Shown one piece after another: positions 28,563 to 37,956 of a stretch of 64,000 nucleotides of DNA. Numbering within the stretch: position 1 is the stretch's first letter; the number at the start of each line of letters is the position of its first letter. This DNA comes from Helicobacter japonicus. GTDB lineage: Bacteria; Campylobacterota; Campylobacteria; Campylobacterales; Helicobacteraceae. Both the position numbers and the translations under genes were made by a program. The stretch lies in NCBI RefSeq assembly GCF_000762845.2, contig NZ_JRMQ02000003.1, positions 101,894 through 165,893 of the forward strand, read 5' to 3'. Under the pieces are notes generated by a model that saw only the letters and a list, made by a program, of their open reading frames with translations, ran no database searches and was not told the origin of the DNA.

Positions 28563-30449
28563 ATGAATGAGGGGCAAAATGATATTATTATTGGCTTAGC
28601 TGGACATATTGACCACGGAAAAACAACCCTTATTAAAGCACTCAATGGTTTTGATGGCGATACCCTCAAAGAAGAACGACAAAGGGGTATTACGCTTGAT
28701 TTGAGCTTTTCACATTTGAGTTTGCCCTCACGCAATGTCGCTTTTATTGATGTGCCCGGACACGAAAAACTTGTAAAAAATATGATAGCAGGGGTATTTG
28801 GCATTGATATTTTACTTCTTGTTGTGGCTGCAAATGAAGGTATTATGCCCCAAACTATTGAGCATATAAAAATTGCGGATTTGCTTGGTATTAGCACTTG
28901 TATATGTGTCATCACAAAAATTGATACACTAAGCAACCCGCAAAATGAAATCAAAACTTTAGAATCTGCACTTATAGAACAATTTAAATCTTGTGATATG
29001 CGTCTAAAAGAATGTATTCCACTTTCTTTACACAAAAAAGCAGAAAACACAAAAGAAATTGCTTATCTTAAAGCACTCCTTAACTCTGTGCCAAAGCCTC
29101 AAAAAACAGATTTTGGCTTGTTTTTATATTATATTGACAGAAGTTTTAGTATTAAAGGTGCGGGTTGTGTCGTTACAGGAAGTGTATTAAGTGGTAAATG
29201 CTCCATTGGAGATAAACTTTATCTTTATAATATTAAACAAGAAGTCGCTGTGCGTGGTATCCAAATGCACGATGAAAGCACTACACACGCTACACCCTCT
29301 CATCGTGTCGCACTCAATCTCTCACAAGTAAGCCATAACAACATAGAAAGAGGTTTTCTTATCGCACCAAAAGGCTATTTGCGTGGATTTGATAGCATTG
29401 ATGTTGGAATCTTTGGCGAAATTAAGCACAATAGCATTTATCAATTTTATTTAGGTAGCTCAAAACTCAATGCCAAAGTGCAGATTTTGCAAGAAGAATC
29501 TTGTCCTCATAGCTTTGGCACAAAGACACTTACCCTCGCTACACTTACTTGTGATAAACCTATATTTAGTATATTTTCACAACATTTTATTCTTAGGAAT
29601 GATGAGGGCACATTGTGCGGAGGTGTGGTTTTAAACCCAATTATCGACCCTATCAAAAAACATACAAAAATTACCTTACTTAAAGCCCTTGCACAGAAAG
29701 ATTTTCACACTGCCTTTACACTTTTAACACAGATTCATAAAAAAGGTTTTGGACTTGTAAGTTCTACTCAAAGATTCTGCCTTAGCCATACTCAAAGCCT
29801 AAAAATCGCCCAGGGGCTAGAGAAAATCTTTATTGATGAAAAATCACTCACTCTCTATCCCTTGTCGCAAGTAGAATATCTTAAAACTCATATTTTAGAA
29901 ATTTTCTCACATAATAAATCTGCTCTTCTCTCTGCTCAAAGTCTCACTCTTAAATTAAAATGGGCAAGCCTTGGGCTTTGTCAGAGGGCATTTGATGAGC
30001 TTTTAGATGAAGGACAAGCCATATATAAAAATGGATTATACCTCTCGCGTTGGTGTCAGATTAAAGATATTAAAACTTATGTCCAAGAACGCATACTTGA
30101 GATTCTAACCCAAGCCCATTTTGCACCACTTGCACCTTATAATATTTATGAGCAACTTGATATTGATAAAAAAGTAGGTGATGAGGCTTTAAAAAATCTC
30201 ACTCAATCCCACAAAGTCGTGCGCATTACACATAATCTCTTTGTTACCTCATCTGCTCTTAAATCTATGATAACCCTGATGCGTGAGATTATTCACACAC
30301 ATAGCTATGTCGATGTGAATCTATTAAGAGAACACACACATTTAAGCCGCAAATACCTCATCGGCTATCTTGAATACTTAGATAAATTTGATGACATACA
30401 ATGCCTTGAAAACAAACGCACTTTAAAATACAATCAAAAGGGATATTAA
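28563..30449 (+). CDS. selB: selenocysteine-specific elongation factor
   Basis: GTPase that brings Sec-tRNA to UGA codons next to a SECIS hairpin. 628 aa. G1 GHIDHGKTTL (about 15-24), G3 DVPGHEKL, G4 TKID; EF-Tu-like domains 2 and 3 follow; the C-terminal third consists of winged-helix repeats that bind the SECIS RNA (for example LREHTHLSRKYLIGYLEYLD at the end). ATG preceded by AAAGGATAGAGT. Its stop overlaps the next ATG by one base (TAATG). Confidence 0.97.
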   Translation: MNEGQNDIIIGLAGHIDHGKTTLIKALNGFDGDTLKEERQRGITLDLSFSHLSLPSRNVAFIDVPGHEKLVKNMIAGVFGIDILLLVVAANEGIMPQTIEHIKIADLLGISTCICVITKIDTLSNPQNEIKTLESALIEQFKSCDMRLKECIPLSLHKKAENTKEIAYLKALLNSVPKPQKTDFGLFLYYIDRSFSIKGAGCVVTGSVLSGKCSIGDKLYLYNIKQEVAVRGIQMHDESTTHATPSHRVALNLSQVSHNNIERGFLIAPKGYLRGFDSIDVGIFGEIKHNSIYQFYLGSSKLNAKVQILQEESCPHSFGTKTLTLATLTCDKPIFSIFSQHFILRNDEGTLCGGVVLNPIIDPIKKHTKITLLKALAQKDFHTAFTLLTQIHKKGFGLVSSTQRFCLSHTQSLKIAQGLEKIFIDEKSLTLYPLSQVEYLKTHILEIFSHNKSALLSAQSLTLKLKWASLGLCQRAFDELLDEGQAIYKNGLYLSRWCQIKDIKTYVQERILEILTQAHFAPLAPYNIYEQLDIDKKVGDEALKNLTQSHKVVRITHNLFVTSSALKSMITLMREIIHTHSYVDVNLLREHTHLSRKYLIGYLEYLDKFDDIQCLENKRTLKYNQKGY

Positions 30450-31546
30450 TGCACTTTGCTCCTATCCACCTTGACTTTTTAGCTAATTTTCCACAAAATG
30501 AAGAAGCAAATGCACTTTTAGCTAATACATTTGCTAATCCAAATACTTTTGATAATGCCTTTCTTGCTTCTTTCAAAACAGATTCTACTGCTTTAGCACA
30601 TTTTTTTAACGCAACTCGTGCTTTAGCTTTTGATTATAGCTGTGGTGAGTTTTTATCACTTTTTTGTTCCCTATCTATACATAATTACCACATTGCCTTA
30701 GCTCCTAGCCTCTCTCAACAAAGCTTTTATGCAGGCAAACAATTTCACGCACTCTCTCCCAAATCACTCTCTTTTTTATCTTTAAATCAAGATGCCATTA
30801 TAGAGCACATACAACCCTTGCAAAGCACTTCAGGACACATCGCCTTTTTTATTCCACTTATCAATCAAGATTTACTCACAACGAATCCTATACAAACCCT
30901 CATTGACGAGATTGTATCACTTTATCCAAATGCACTCATCTTTTGTGATATTTCACTTTTTGTAAGCTCCCTCACGCAAGAATATCTTAGCTTTTTGCAC
31001 TCTCTTAAAAATCCACAAGTATGTTTTATTTGTAATGGTGAAAGTATTGGCTTAATGCGTAAAAACGCCTTTATCCTAAGTTTTGCACAAGATTTAAATC
31101 CTGCACTTAAAGCCTATAACGATACCCAGCTTTTGCGCCCTCATCTTTTTAAAGCCGCACTTAAAGCCTTAAAAGATATACTCGCTTCTCCTCAAAGCGC
31201 AGATTCTAAAGAGTATTTTTTTGAATCCTTGCAAAAACAATTACAAGATGATATTGCACTTTTTGCCCCTCTTGCCTTTAATGCGCCAAATACTCTTGCT
31301 CTGCGCTTTAAACATATTAAGGCGCGACCTTTAATCCAAAGCCTACAAATAGAGGGAATTTATGCTATTAATGGACAGGATTGCCTTTTTGGCAATGCCA
31401 AACCCTCGTTTGTGCTTGAATCTATGGGATATAAAGAAGCACAATGCCGAGAATTGCTAAGCATAAGCTATACAAAACTGGAAAATATAGAATCTATCAC
31501 TCAAAGTATAGCTTCTGCATATTTGCAACTGCGACAATTCTCATAA
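30449..31546 (+). CDS. degenerate NifS/cysteine desulfurase-like protein in the sel operon
   Basis: 365 aa, coupled to selB. The C-terminal part aligns by eye with class V aminotransferases of the NifS/IscS type: DCLFGNAKPSFVLESMG matches the active-site cysteine loop ACTSASLEPSYVLRALG of IscS, with the Cys kept, and LLSISYTKLENIESI matches the end. FCDISLF matches the PLP-contacting Asp. But the SGHK motif with the PLP lysine is missing; the corresponding stretch reads FICNGESIGLM. So it probably cannot act as a normal PLP desulfurase. A role in handling selenium or sulfur for SelA is a guess from context. Confidence 0.6.
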   Translation: MHFAPIHLDFLANFPQNEEANALLANTFANPNTFDNAFLASFKTDSTALAHFFNATRALAFDYSCGEFLSLFCSLSIHNYHIALAPSLSQQSFYAGKQFHALSPKSLSFLSLNQDAIIEHIQPLQSTSGHIAFFIPLINQDLLTTNPIQTLIDEIVSLYPNALIFCDISLFVSSLTQEYLSFLHSLKNPQVCFICNGESIGLMRKNAFILSFAQDLNPALKAYNDTQLLRPHLFKAALKALKDILASPQSADSKEYFFESLQKQLQDDIALFAPLAFNAPNTLALRFKHIKARPLIQSLQIEGIYAINGQDCLFGNAKPSFVLESMGYKEAQCRELLSISYTKLENIESITQSIASAYLQLRQFS

Positions 31547-31576
31547 GATTCTAAAAATCATTTTGAAAGGAAAATA

Positions 31577-32797
31577 ATGATAAATTTCACACAAGCCCTT
31601 AATTTAGGAACATCTTTACCGCATATCACACACACTTGCACATTGCCTCTTTTTAAATCTTGTGGCAAGATTCTTGCAAAAGATATTATTGCTACGCGTC
31701 CGCTTCCTGCATTTGATAATTCTGCAATGGACGGCTATGCTATTTTACTGCAAGATTATGAAGGCGTTTGTAATAATCTTGGCAAGATTCTCGCAGGAGA
31801 TAAGGCGGAGCATTTAACCTTAACACCCGGACACACTTATAAGGTAATGACAGGTTCAATGCTCCCACACAATACTCAAGCGGTTGTGCAAATTGAAATG
31901 GCGCAAGATTCAAATGGCAGAGTAAGCTTCCCAAATCCAAAACCACCTATAAAACAAGGGCAAAATATTCGTTTTCAAGGCGAGGAAATCGCGAAAAATT
32001 CACTTCTTTTACAAAAAGGCAAACGGCTTAATCATCTTGATTTAAGCATCATTGCTTCACAAGGTATAAGTGAGGTTGAAAGCTTTGTGCCGCTCAAAAT
32101 AGGTATCTTTTCAAGTGGAGATGAGGTCATTGAGCCTCATCAAAACGCACAGCCTCATCAAATTTATAATACAAATGCCACAAGCCTTTATACATTGCTT
32201 AAGCAACGAGGCTATGAGTGTGTTTATCAGGGAATCTTAAAAGATAACAAACAAGCACTTTGTGAAGCAATTGAAAGATTCAGTGAATATGATGTTATCA
32301 TAACAAGTGGTGGAGCGAGTGTGGGTGATGCAGATTTGATTAAAGAAGTGTTAAAATCGCAGGGAGCAAATTTTCTCTTTGATGGCATTAATGTCAAGCC
32401 CGGACGCCACCTCGCTCTTGCCACACTTGGCAAGACACTCATTATCCTACTCCCGGGCAATCCCTTAGCCTTGCTCCTTCATCTCCACACACTTATCCTG
32501 CCTATTTTAGAATCTTTGCAAGGAGGGGGTGCGTTTTATCCCCAAAGCCTCACGCTCAAAACAAGTATGCCTCTAAAACTTAAAGCTCAAACAACTTCTA
32601 TAGTTCTCGGGCAATACAAAGATGAATACTTTATCCCCTATAATGGCGGAAAAATCGGCTCAAGCTCACTCACAAATATGTGGAAAAATAATGCCATTGC
32701 TCTCTTTGAAAATAAGGAATCCATACAAGAAAATACAGCAGTTAAGGTTATTTTGTATAATGCCGATTTTTGTGATATAATGAATTTTATCAATTAG
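31577..32797 (+). CDS. moeA: molybdopterin molybdenumtransferase
   Basis: Inserts molybdate into adenylated molybdopterin. 406 aa. Motifs FDNSAMDGYAI (about 47-57), IFSSGDEV (about 178), TSGGASVGDADLIKEVL and VKPGRHLALATLGKTLIILLPGNP are family-typical; a short MoeA-IV domain closes the protein. ATG preceded by GAAAGGAAAATA. Lies 30 bp after the NifS-like gene. Formate dehydrogenase needs both selenocysteine and a molybdenum or tungsten pterin, so sharing an operon with selAB makes sense. Confidence 0.95.
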   Translation: MINFTQALNLGTSLPHITHTCTLPLFKSCGKILAKDIIATRPLPAFDNSAMDGYAILLQDYEGVCNNLGKILAGDKAEHLTLTPGHTYKVMTGSMLPHNTQAVVQIEMAQDSNGRVSFPNPKPPIKQGQNIRFQGEEIAKNSLLLQKGKRLNHLDLSIIASQGISEVESFVPLKIGIFSSGDEVIEPHQNAQPHQIYNTNATSLYTLLKQRGYECVYQGILKDNKQALCEAIERFSEYDVIITSGGASVGDADLIKEVLKSQGANFLFDGINVKPGRHLALATLGKTLIILLPGNPLALLLHLHTLILPILESLQGGGAFYPQSLTLKTSMPLKLKAQTTSIVLGQYKDEYFIPYNGGKIGSSSLTNMWKNNAIALFENKESIQENTAVKVILYNADFCDIMNFIN

Positions 32798-32833
32798 ATT
32801 CTCTTAGACTATCTAAAAGATAAAGGAGTAGCA

Positions 32834-33250
32834 ATGACAAAACTCTTATTTGGAGTAAGTGATACACAAGAATGTCGCAGAGCAATTCAGACTATTATTA
32901 AATTCTTTGGGCATAGAGATGAAATTGAACTCACTCTCTTGCATGTAACGCCTGAAATTGTTGTATATGCTGAAAGTGGTATCGTAGATTATGGCACAAT
33001 AGAAAATATCGAAAATGAAAAGTCAAATGCTATTCTTAATGAATTTGAATCTGCTTTCAATAAAGAGGGAATTGCGTGTCAAAAGATTCTAAAGACAGGT
33101 AATCCTATTGATGTAGTGCTTGAAATTGTTAATAACTATGATTTACTTATCATTGGTGCGAGTGAATCCTCACTCCTACATAGAATCTTTAATTCTCACC
33201 AAAATAGTTTTATTAATTCCTCTCCTATTCCGGTTTTGGTGGCAAAATAA
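32834..33250 (+). CDS. universal stress protein (UspA family)
   Basis: 138 aa single Usp domain: opening KLLFGVSDTQECRRAI, TLLHVTPE at the end of strand 2, then DLLIIGASESSLLHRIF. The usual ATP-binding Gx2Gx9GS is replaced by GASESSLLHRIFNSH, so ATP binding is doubtful. ATG preceded by AAAGGAGTAGCA. 36 bp after moeA. Confidence 0.85.
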   Translation: MTKLLFGVSDTQECRRAIQTIIKFFGHRDEIELTLLHVTPEIVVYAESGIVDYGTIENIENEKSNAILNEFESAFNKEGIACQKILKTGNPIDVVLEIVNNYDLLIIGASESSLLHRIFNSHQNSFINSSPIPVLVAK

Positions 33251-33259
33251 GGAATATTT

Positions 33260-34894
33260 ATGCGGGGGATTAGAAAAAATTTTTTTGCTTTAGGAATGCT
33301 AAGTAGCTGCCTCTATGGATCGCTTGAAGCACTAGAATTTGGCTCAATGGGTAATACTTCCGCAGCAATGGGTGGAGCTGGAGTAGCCTTAAAACATTCT
33401 GTATGGGGATTATACTATAACCCTGCACTTTTAGCAGCTGACCCACGTGTAAAAATGGGATATTCTTTAGGAGTTGGTTTAGAAGAACATAATCTTGCTG
33501 AAATTACCAAAATTGATATTAAAAATATGGCAGATACTGCAGAACGACTTGTTAATACTTTTGCGTCTGGTAGTGGAGCAAGTGCAGGTGAGGTTACAAA
33601 TATAGTTAAAAATGCACTTGCCTCTGTATTACAAAGTCCTAATGGTGATGTCAAACAAGATTTAGCATCTTACCTCCAACAGCACCCTGATGGAAATTAT
33701 AATGATTTGATACAAAGTGTGCTACAACAAGTGCAACAAAGTAGTGCGCTTACACCTGATCAAAAAAATATACTCAGCAGTATCGCAGGAAATATTGATT
33801 ATGACCATCTTGACTTTAGTTCAAGCACAGGTGGAGGTGTAGGAGGGCTTTTGCAAAATATTACCATTGCAAAAGGTGGTGATAAAGGATTAGATAAAGC
33901 TGTAAATGATATCACTGCTGTTAAAAATATCTTTCAAGATAATAATCTCAATGTGGTAAGCCAAAATGGGGTGATTTTGCAAGTCTCCACTAAAACAATG
34001 AATGAAAGGCTTGGCTCACTTGGTGTAGCACTTTTTACTTCTTTATATTCAAGTATGTCAGTCAAAGCTGATGCTTCTCGTATGCGTCTTATCATTGATG
34101 GTGGCAATGGAAGTTATTATGAACTCACAGATAATGGCGATAGCTTTAGCTATAGCACTTCGACAAAAAGCGATTATGACAACTATTCACTTATTGCTTC
34201 ATTAGATGGTAATTATCATAAGCTTATCGCTACAAGCTTTGTGCTTACTGAATTACCTGTAGGCTATGCACGCACTTTTTATCTCAAAAATGGTAATCTC
34301 AATATTGGTGTAACAGGCAAATTGATGAATGCTCTAAGTAGTCAAAATGAAATGTTTATCAATAAAAATATAGGCAAAAAAGAACTCACTGATTTTGCCT
34401 CACTTGATGGAGCCATCTCTTCAAATAATTTTGGCGTTGATATTGGTGCGCTTTATGAAATTGACTTTCCTGAATTTCGCTACCTTACTTTTGGGCTTGT
34501 AGCAAAAAATATTAACTCACCAACTTTTGAATCTACTTTTTCTAATATCACGATTAAACCACAATATCGTGTAGGTATTGGCTACAATTCAAGAAGGTTT
34601 AACCTTGCCTTTGATGCGGATTTAACCCCAAATGACCTTATTGCTTTTAGTAATATCAAACAACAAAGCCAAATGATTGGTGGGGGTATCGCCTTTGACT
34701 TTAGAGCCATTGATATGCGTGTAGGTGCAATGAAAGATTTACGACAAGATACAGGGCTTATCTTAACAGGTGGTCTAAATGTGCTAGGATTTTTGGATAT
34801 TGCCTTACAAACAAGCACAAATTTTACTCGTGTAGAAAATATACCTATCCCACAGTATCTTAATATCCGTGTAGGCGGAAGCTTGAGCTTTTAG
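33260..34894 (+). CDS. TraF-like (F-plasmid TraF_2 type) outer-membrane protein
   Basis: 544 aa. A signal peptide (about 1-24, ends SLEALEFG) is followed by GNTSAAMGGAGVALKHSVWGLYYNPA, split here by family-typical glycine pattern (about 29-54). The C-terminal half has alternating strands and ends IRVGGSLSF, as in beta-barrel proteins. This domain was named after the F-plasmid TraF operon but occurs in many bacteria without conjugation; its role is unknown. No other transfer genes are near, so conjugation is not implied. 9 bp after the stress-protein gene. Confidence 0.7.
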   Translation: MRGIRKNFFALGMLSSCLYGSLEALEFGSMGNTSAAMGGAGVALKHSVWGLYYNPALLAADPRVKMGYSLGVGLEEHNLAEITKIDIKNMADTAERLVNTFASGSGASAGEVTNIVKNALASVLQSPNGDVKQDLASYLQQHPDGNYNDLIQSVLQQVQQSSALTPDQKNILSSIAGNIDYDHLDFSSSTGGGVGGLLQNITIAKGGDKGLDKAVNDITAVKNIFQDNNLNVVSQNGVILQVSTKTMNERLGSLGVALFTSLYSSMSVKADASRMRLIIDGGNGSYYELTDNGDSFSYSTSTKSDYDNYSLIASLDGNYHKLIATSFVLTELPVGYARTFYLKNGNLNIGVTGKLMNALSSQNEMFINKNIGKKELTDFASLDGAISSNNFGVDIGALYEIDFPEFRYLTFGLVAKNINSPTFESTFSNITIKPQYRVGIGYNSRRFNLAFDADLTPNDLIAFSNIKQQSQMIGGGIAFDFRAIDMRVGAMKDLRQDTGLILTGGLNVLGFLDIALQTSTNFTRVENIPIPQYLNIRVGGSLSF

Positions 34895-34910
34895 ATTCTC
34901 TCATCTACCC

Positions 34911-35642
34911 TTATTCGTAGCCCACACCACAGAGATACAGACCCTGCGGTGCAATAGGATAATGATAATATTGCTTTTTTGCCAAAAGCTGCTCTTTAAG
35001 ATTTATAAGACTCATCTCACCTCTACTCACGCTTAAAGCCGCACCTACCATAAGCCGCACTTGAGAGCGCAAAAAGCCATTTCCACGCATATAGACAACC
35101 CCCATATCTTGATAATGATAAAATCTTATGTTAAAAATCTCTCGCATATCATCTTTTGTATATGAGCCATTTTTCTTAAAAAATGTAAAATTATGTGTTC
35201 CTTTAAAAAGATTGAGTGCCGCACAAAAACGCGACAAATCGCCTATTTTCTCATAACTCACATATGCTGAAGCAAAAGGTGATGGGCGTTTATTTGAAAG
35301 TAGAAAACGATACGCACGCCATTTTGCATCAAAACGTGGATGAAAATGTGAATTTACTTTATGAAGTGAGCGTATCATAATATGAGGATAAAGTTTTGTA
35401 TTTAAAAGAGAAAGTAAAAAATGCTTGTCATAGGTATGAATATGTGCATTATGAAAACTAATCACCTGTGCAGTGGCATGCACACCTTTATCTGTGCGTG
35501 AAGCACCTAGAATCTCCCCACTAATTCCCACACGCAAAAACGCTTCCTGTAATGCCCCCAACACACTTTTTTTATGTTTTTGTAACGCAAAGCCACAAAA
35601 TGCACTTCCATCATAGGCAATCACCGCCTTATACTGCTGCAT
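34911..35642 (-). CDS. truA: tRNA pseudouridine(38-40) synthase
   Basis: Makes pseudouridine at positions 38-40 of the tRNA anticodon arm. 243 aa. Opening YKAVIAYDGSAFCGFALQ, catalytic Asp in GASRTDKGVHATAQVISF (about 58), and FMLRGNGF-like YMRGNGFLRSQVRLMVGA near the C-terminus. Start overlaps the stop of the LptF/LptG gene by one base (TAATG). Confidence 0.95.
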   Translation of the reverse strand: MQQYKAVIAYDGSAFCGFALQKHKKSVLGALQEAFLRVGISGEILGASRTDKGVHATAQVISFHNAHIHTYDKHFLLSLLNTKLYPHIMIRSLHKVNSHFHPRFDAKWRAYRFLLSNKRPSPFASAYVSYEKIGDLSRFCAALNLFKGTHNFTFFKKNGSYTKDDMREIFNIRFYHYQDMGVVYMRGNGFLRSQVRLMVGAALSVSRGEMSLINLKEQLLAKKQYYHYPIAPQGLYLCGVGYE

Positions 35643-36661
35643 TAATAAAACTTTGTAATGATTTTTTTATACAACCCAAAGCTTACGCCAAACCACAACA
35701 ATGGGAAAATTACCATACCTGTGAGTGGAAAATGGTCAGAGATAATATGCATACAAATAAAATATAATGCAACCGCAGCAATGACATAAAAATAAGACAT
35801 ATTAGAGTGGAATCGCGGATTTGCGATGCTAAAAAGTGGGATAAGAAAAATCGAAACCAAAGGAAAAAGCGAAACAAGCACAGCTTGAGCAAGTTTGCGT
35901 GATTTTTGATGGGTATTTGAATCAAAAGCATCGTGCCAATATTCAAATAAATCATAACCCCTAAGTTGTGGCTCACTCACATTTTGGCGCACACTCATCT
36001 GCTCATAATCGACTCTTTTAATTTCATCGGGTGCAGCAAAATATGAACTCCCCTTTGTGAGATTAAGCTCAAAAAGCCCTTGATTATTATTTGTCCTACC
36101 CTCTTCTGCAACAATAAATGTGTCTCCCTCAAAACCATTTTCTGAAAATAAAATGAGATTCTTATACACGCGATTTTGCACACTATCAACATACACAAGC
36201 CAATCACCAAGCTTTTGTCCAAATTCACCGGGTTTAATATTGACATCAATATCTGCCCGTTTTTGTGCCACAAAATTTTTAGAAGCACTATTAGCAAGTG
36301 GGAGCATAACGAAAGAAAACACAAAAAGAATAATCGTGGCAAGGAGAATAATAGGTAAAAAGAATCTCACTATATCAGCTGGTTTAGCTCCAAGTGAAAA
36401 ACATACCATAAGCTCATATTCATACGCTAAACGCGATATTCCAAGCACTAAAGCAGCAAAAAATGTAATAGGAATAATAAAAAATAAGCTACTAGGCATA
36501 AGATACATAAATAATGTCCCCAAGTCTAAAAAGCTCATTTTTACCACATAAGTGCGCCCTGCAATATCAATAAGCAACACAACAGAAGCAATAAAAAAAA
36601 GTACGAAAAAAAAGGGAAAAAATACCTGTGCAAAAGACATAAAAAGATAACGTTTAAGCAT
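35642..36661 (-). CDS. LptF/LptG-family LPS export permease
   Basis: Inner-membrane half of the LptB2FG exporter, which lifts LPS out of the membrane towards LptD. 339 aa from ATG 36661; the longer frame from 36691 lies inside the upstream gene, and GGGGAGAG sits 6 bases before 36661. Three N-terminal membrane segments, a periplasmic jellyroll-like middle (about 120-255) and three C-terminal segments fit the family. LptF or LptG cannot be decided. First overlap is with the prepilin peptidase gene (8 bp). Confidence 0.88.
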   Translation of the reverse strand: MLKRYLFMSFAQVFFPFFFVLFFIASVVLLIDIAGRTYVVKMSFLDLGTLFMYLMPSSLFFIIPITFFAALVLGISRLAYEYELMVCFSLGAKPADIVRFFLPIILLATIILFVFSFVMLPLANSASKNFVAQKRADIDVNIKPGEFGQKLGDWLVYVDSVQNRVYKNLILFSENGFEGDTFIVAEEGRTNNNQGLFELNLTKGSSYFAAPDEIKRVDYEQMSVRQNVSEPQLRGYDLFEYWHDAFDSNTHQKSRKLAQAVLVSLFPLVSIFLIPLFSIANPRFHSNMSYFYVIAAVALYFICMHIISDHFPLTGMVIFPLLWFGVSFGLYKKIITKFY

Positions 36662-37316
36662 AGAATCTCTCCCCATACTCAAACCATACAAAATGAAGTA
36701 TCACTCCTATAAAGATAAAAAAACAAAAAGGAAGTTTTAACTCAAAAAGTGTGCGTTTAAAAATAAGATTTAAAAAAAGTGCATATATAAGAGCTGCGAT
36801 ACTCCCTAAAAAAACACTAACAAAAGCACTTGGTGCGCCAAAAGCAATACCTAAAGAGCTAAGGACAATAATATCTGCCTCACCAAGAATATCCTTATTA
36901 GCAAGAGACTGATAGAGAATCTTAAGGGTAAAAAATATTCCACCCACACCAAAGCCTAAAAGCACTCTATATATAAAACTCTCTTGTAAAAAAATACTTT
37001 CTAAAAACGCATATACCACACATACAAGAAGCAAGGAAAAATTAAGTGTATCGGGCAATGCCAGACATTTAATATCAATAATACCAAGAAGAAGTAAAAA
37101 CATCAAAATTACATAAATAGCATTGATACCCTGCCACATAAGCACAACAAGAGAACATACAAAGAGAATTGCAAAATAGATTCTATAATATTTAGATGAA
37201 AAAATACTAGAGAATAAAGAGTTATTTTGCTCTGTATGAGCATACAAAGCAATAAGCACCACTGCTACAAAGCTATAACTCAAAGAAAGTGTAATAAAAA
37301 TTGACATTGATGCCAT
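36654..37316 (-). CDS. short prepilin-peptidase-like (A24) aspartyl protease
   Basis: 220 aa, almost entirely membrane segments (six to seven). The two catalytic Asp of GxGD-type proteases are visible: IDIKCLALPDTLNF (about 81-94) and NKDILGEADIIVLSSLG (about 139-155, GEAD as the GxGD box). The N-terminal methylase domain with its CxxC motifs, present in full-length PilD/GspO, is missing. It would cut prepilin-like leader peptides. Placed between pcm and lptF/G with an overlap of 8 bp on the latter; no pilin gene is in the window. Confidence 0.75.
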   Translation of the reverse strand: MASMSIFITLSLSYSFVAVVLIALYAHTEQNNSLFSSIFSSKYYRIYFAILFVCSLVVLMWQGINAIYVILMFLLLLGIIDIKCLALPDTLNFSLLLVCVVYAFLESIFLQESFIYRVLLGFGVGGIFFTLKILYQSLANKDILGEADIIVLSSLGIAFGAPSAFVSVFLGSIAALIYALFLNLIFKRTLFELKLPFCFFIFIGVILHFVWFEYGERFYA

Positions 37317-37323
37317 TTTTGCC

Positions 37324-37956
37324 CTACCTCACTAAACCATCTTGCACATCAACAAAAAGACATTCTCCTAAACATTCACTACCTTCTAACACACCATTAC
37401 ATTTTCTAAAACGCCTAATAACTTGTTTGCTTCCTTCAAGCAAAGGAGCAACAATCACTCCACCTTCTTGTAGCTGATTAATAATTGCTTGAGGAATGCT
37501 CCTCGCACAGGCTGAAAACAAAATAGCATCAAATGGCGCATATTCTGCCCAGCCCTTTTGTCCATCATCAAGCTTAACAAAAATATTATGCGCTTGTAAG
37601 AGTTTAAATCTCTCACGCGCTTGAGTTAAAAGCTTATCAATACGTTCAATACTAAATACACGTCGAAAAAGATGGGAAAGCACCATTGCTTGATAACCAC
37701 TTCCACAGCCAATTTCAAGCACAGAATCTCCACCATTTGGTGCAAGATATTCTGTCATTTGTGCCACCGTGAGCGGAGAGCTAATATATTGAGATTCTGC
37801 CATAGGTAATGCTCTTGTATCATAGGCTAAATGTGTAAAACCTGGAGGAACAAACTTTTCTCTATCCACCGCACAAAGAGCAGCAATGACTTTTGGTGAG
37901 AGAGGAAAAGTTTTTTCTATCTCATTACACATCTCTTGAGCGGCAAATCTATACAT
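37324..37956 (-). CDS. pcm: protein-L-isoaspartate O-methyltransferase
   Basis: Repairs isoaspartyl residues in aged proteins. 210 aa. Family motif ISSPLTVAQMTEYLAPNGGD (about 57-76), SAM motif VLEIGCGSGYQAMVLSHLF (about 78-96) and IERIDKLLTQARERF. Start directly abuts the stop of the nitrilase-family gene. ATG choice follows family length. Confidence 0.94.
   Translation of the reverse strand: MYRFAAQEMCNEIEKTFPLSPKVIAALCAVDREKFVPPGFTHLAYDTRALPMAESQYISSPLTVAQMTEYLAPNGGDSVLEIGCGSGYQAMVLSHLFRRVFSIERIDKLLTQARERFKLLQAHNIFVKLDDGQKGWAEYAPFDAILFSACARSIPQAIINQLQEGGVIVAPLLEGSKQVIRRFRKCNGVLEGSECLGECLFVDVQDGLVR

Noticed and set aside
33260..34894. TraF-like gene as evidence of a conjugative element
   Set aside because: No other transfer, integrase or relaxase gene is near; this domain is common in chromosomes.
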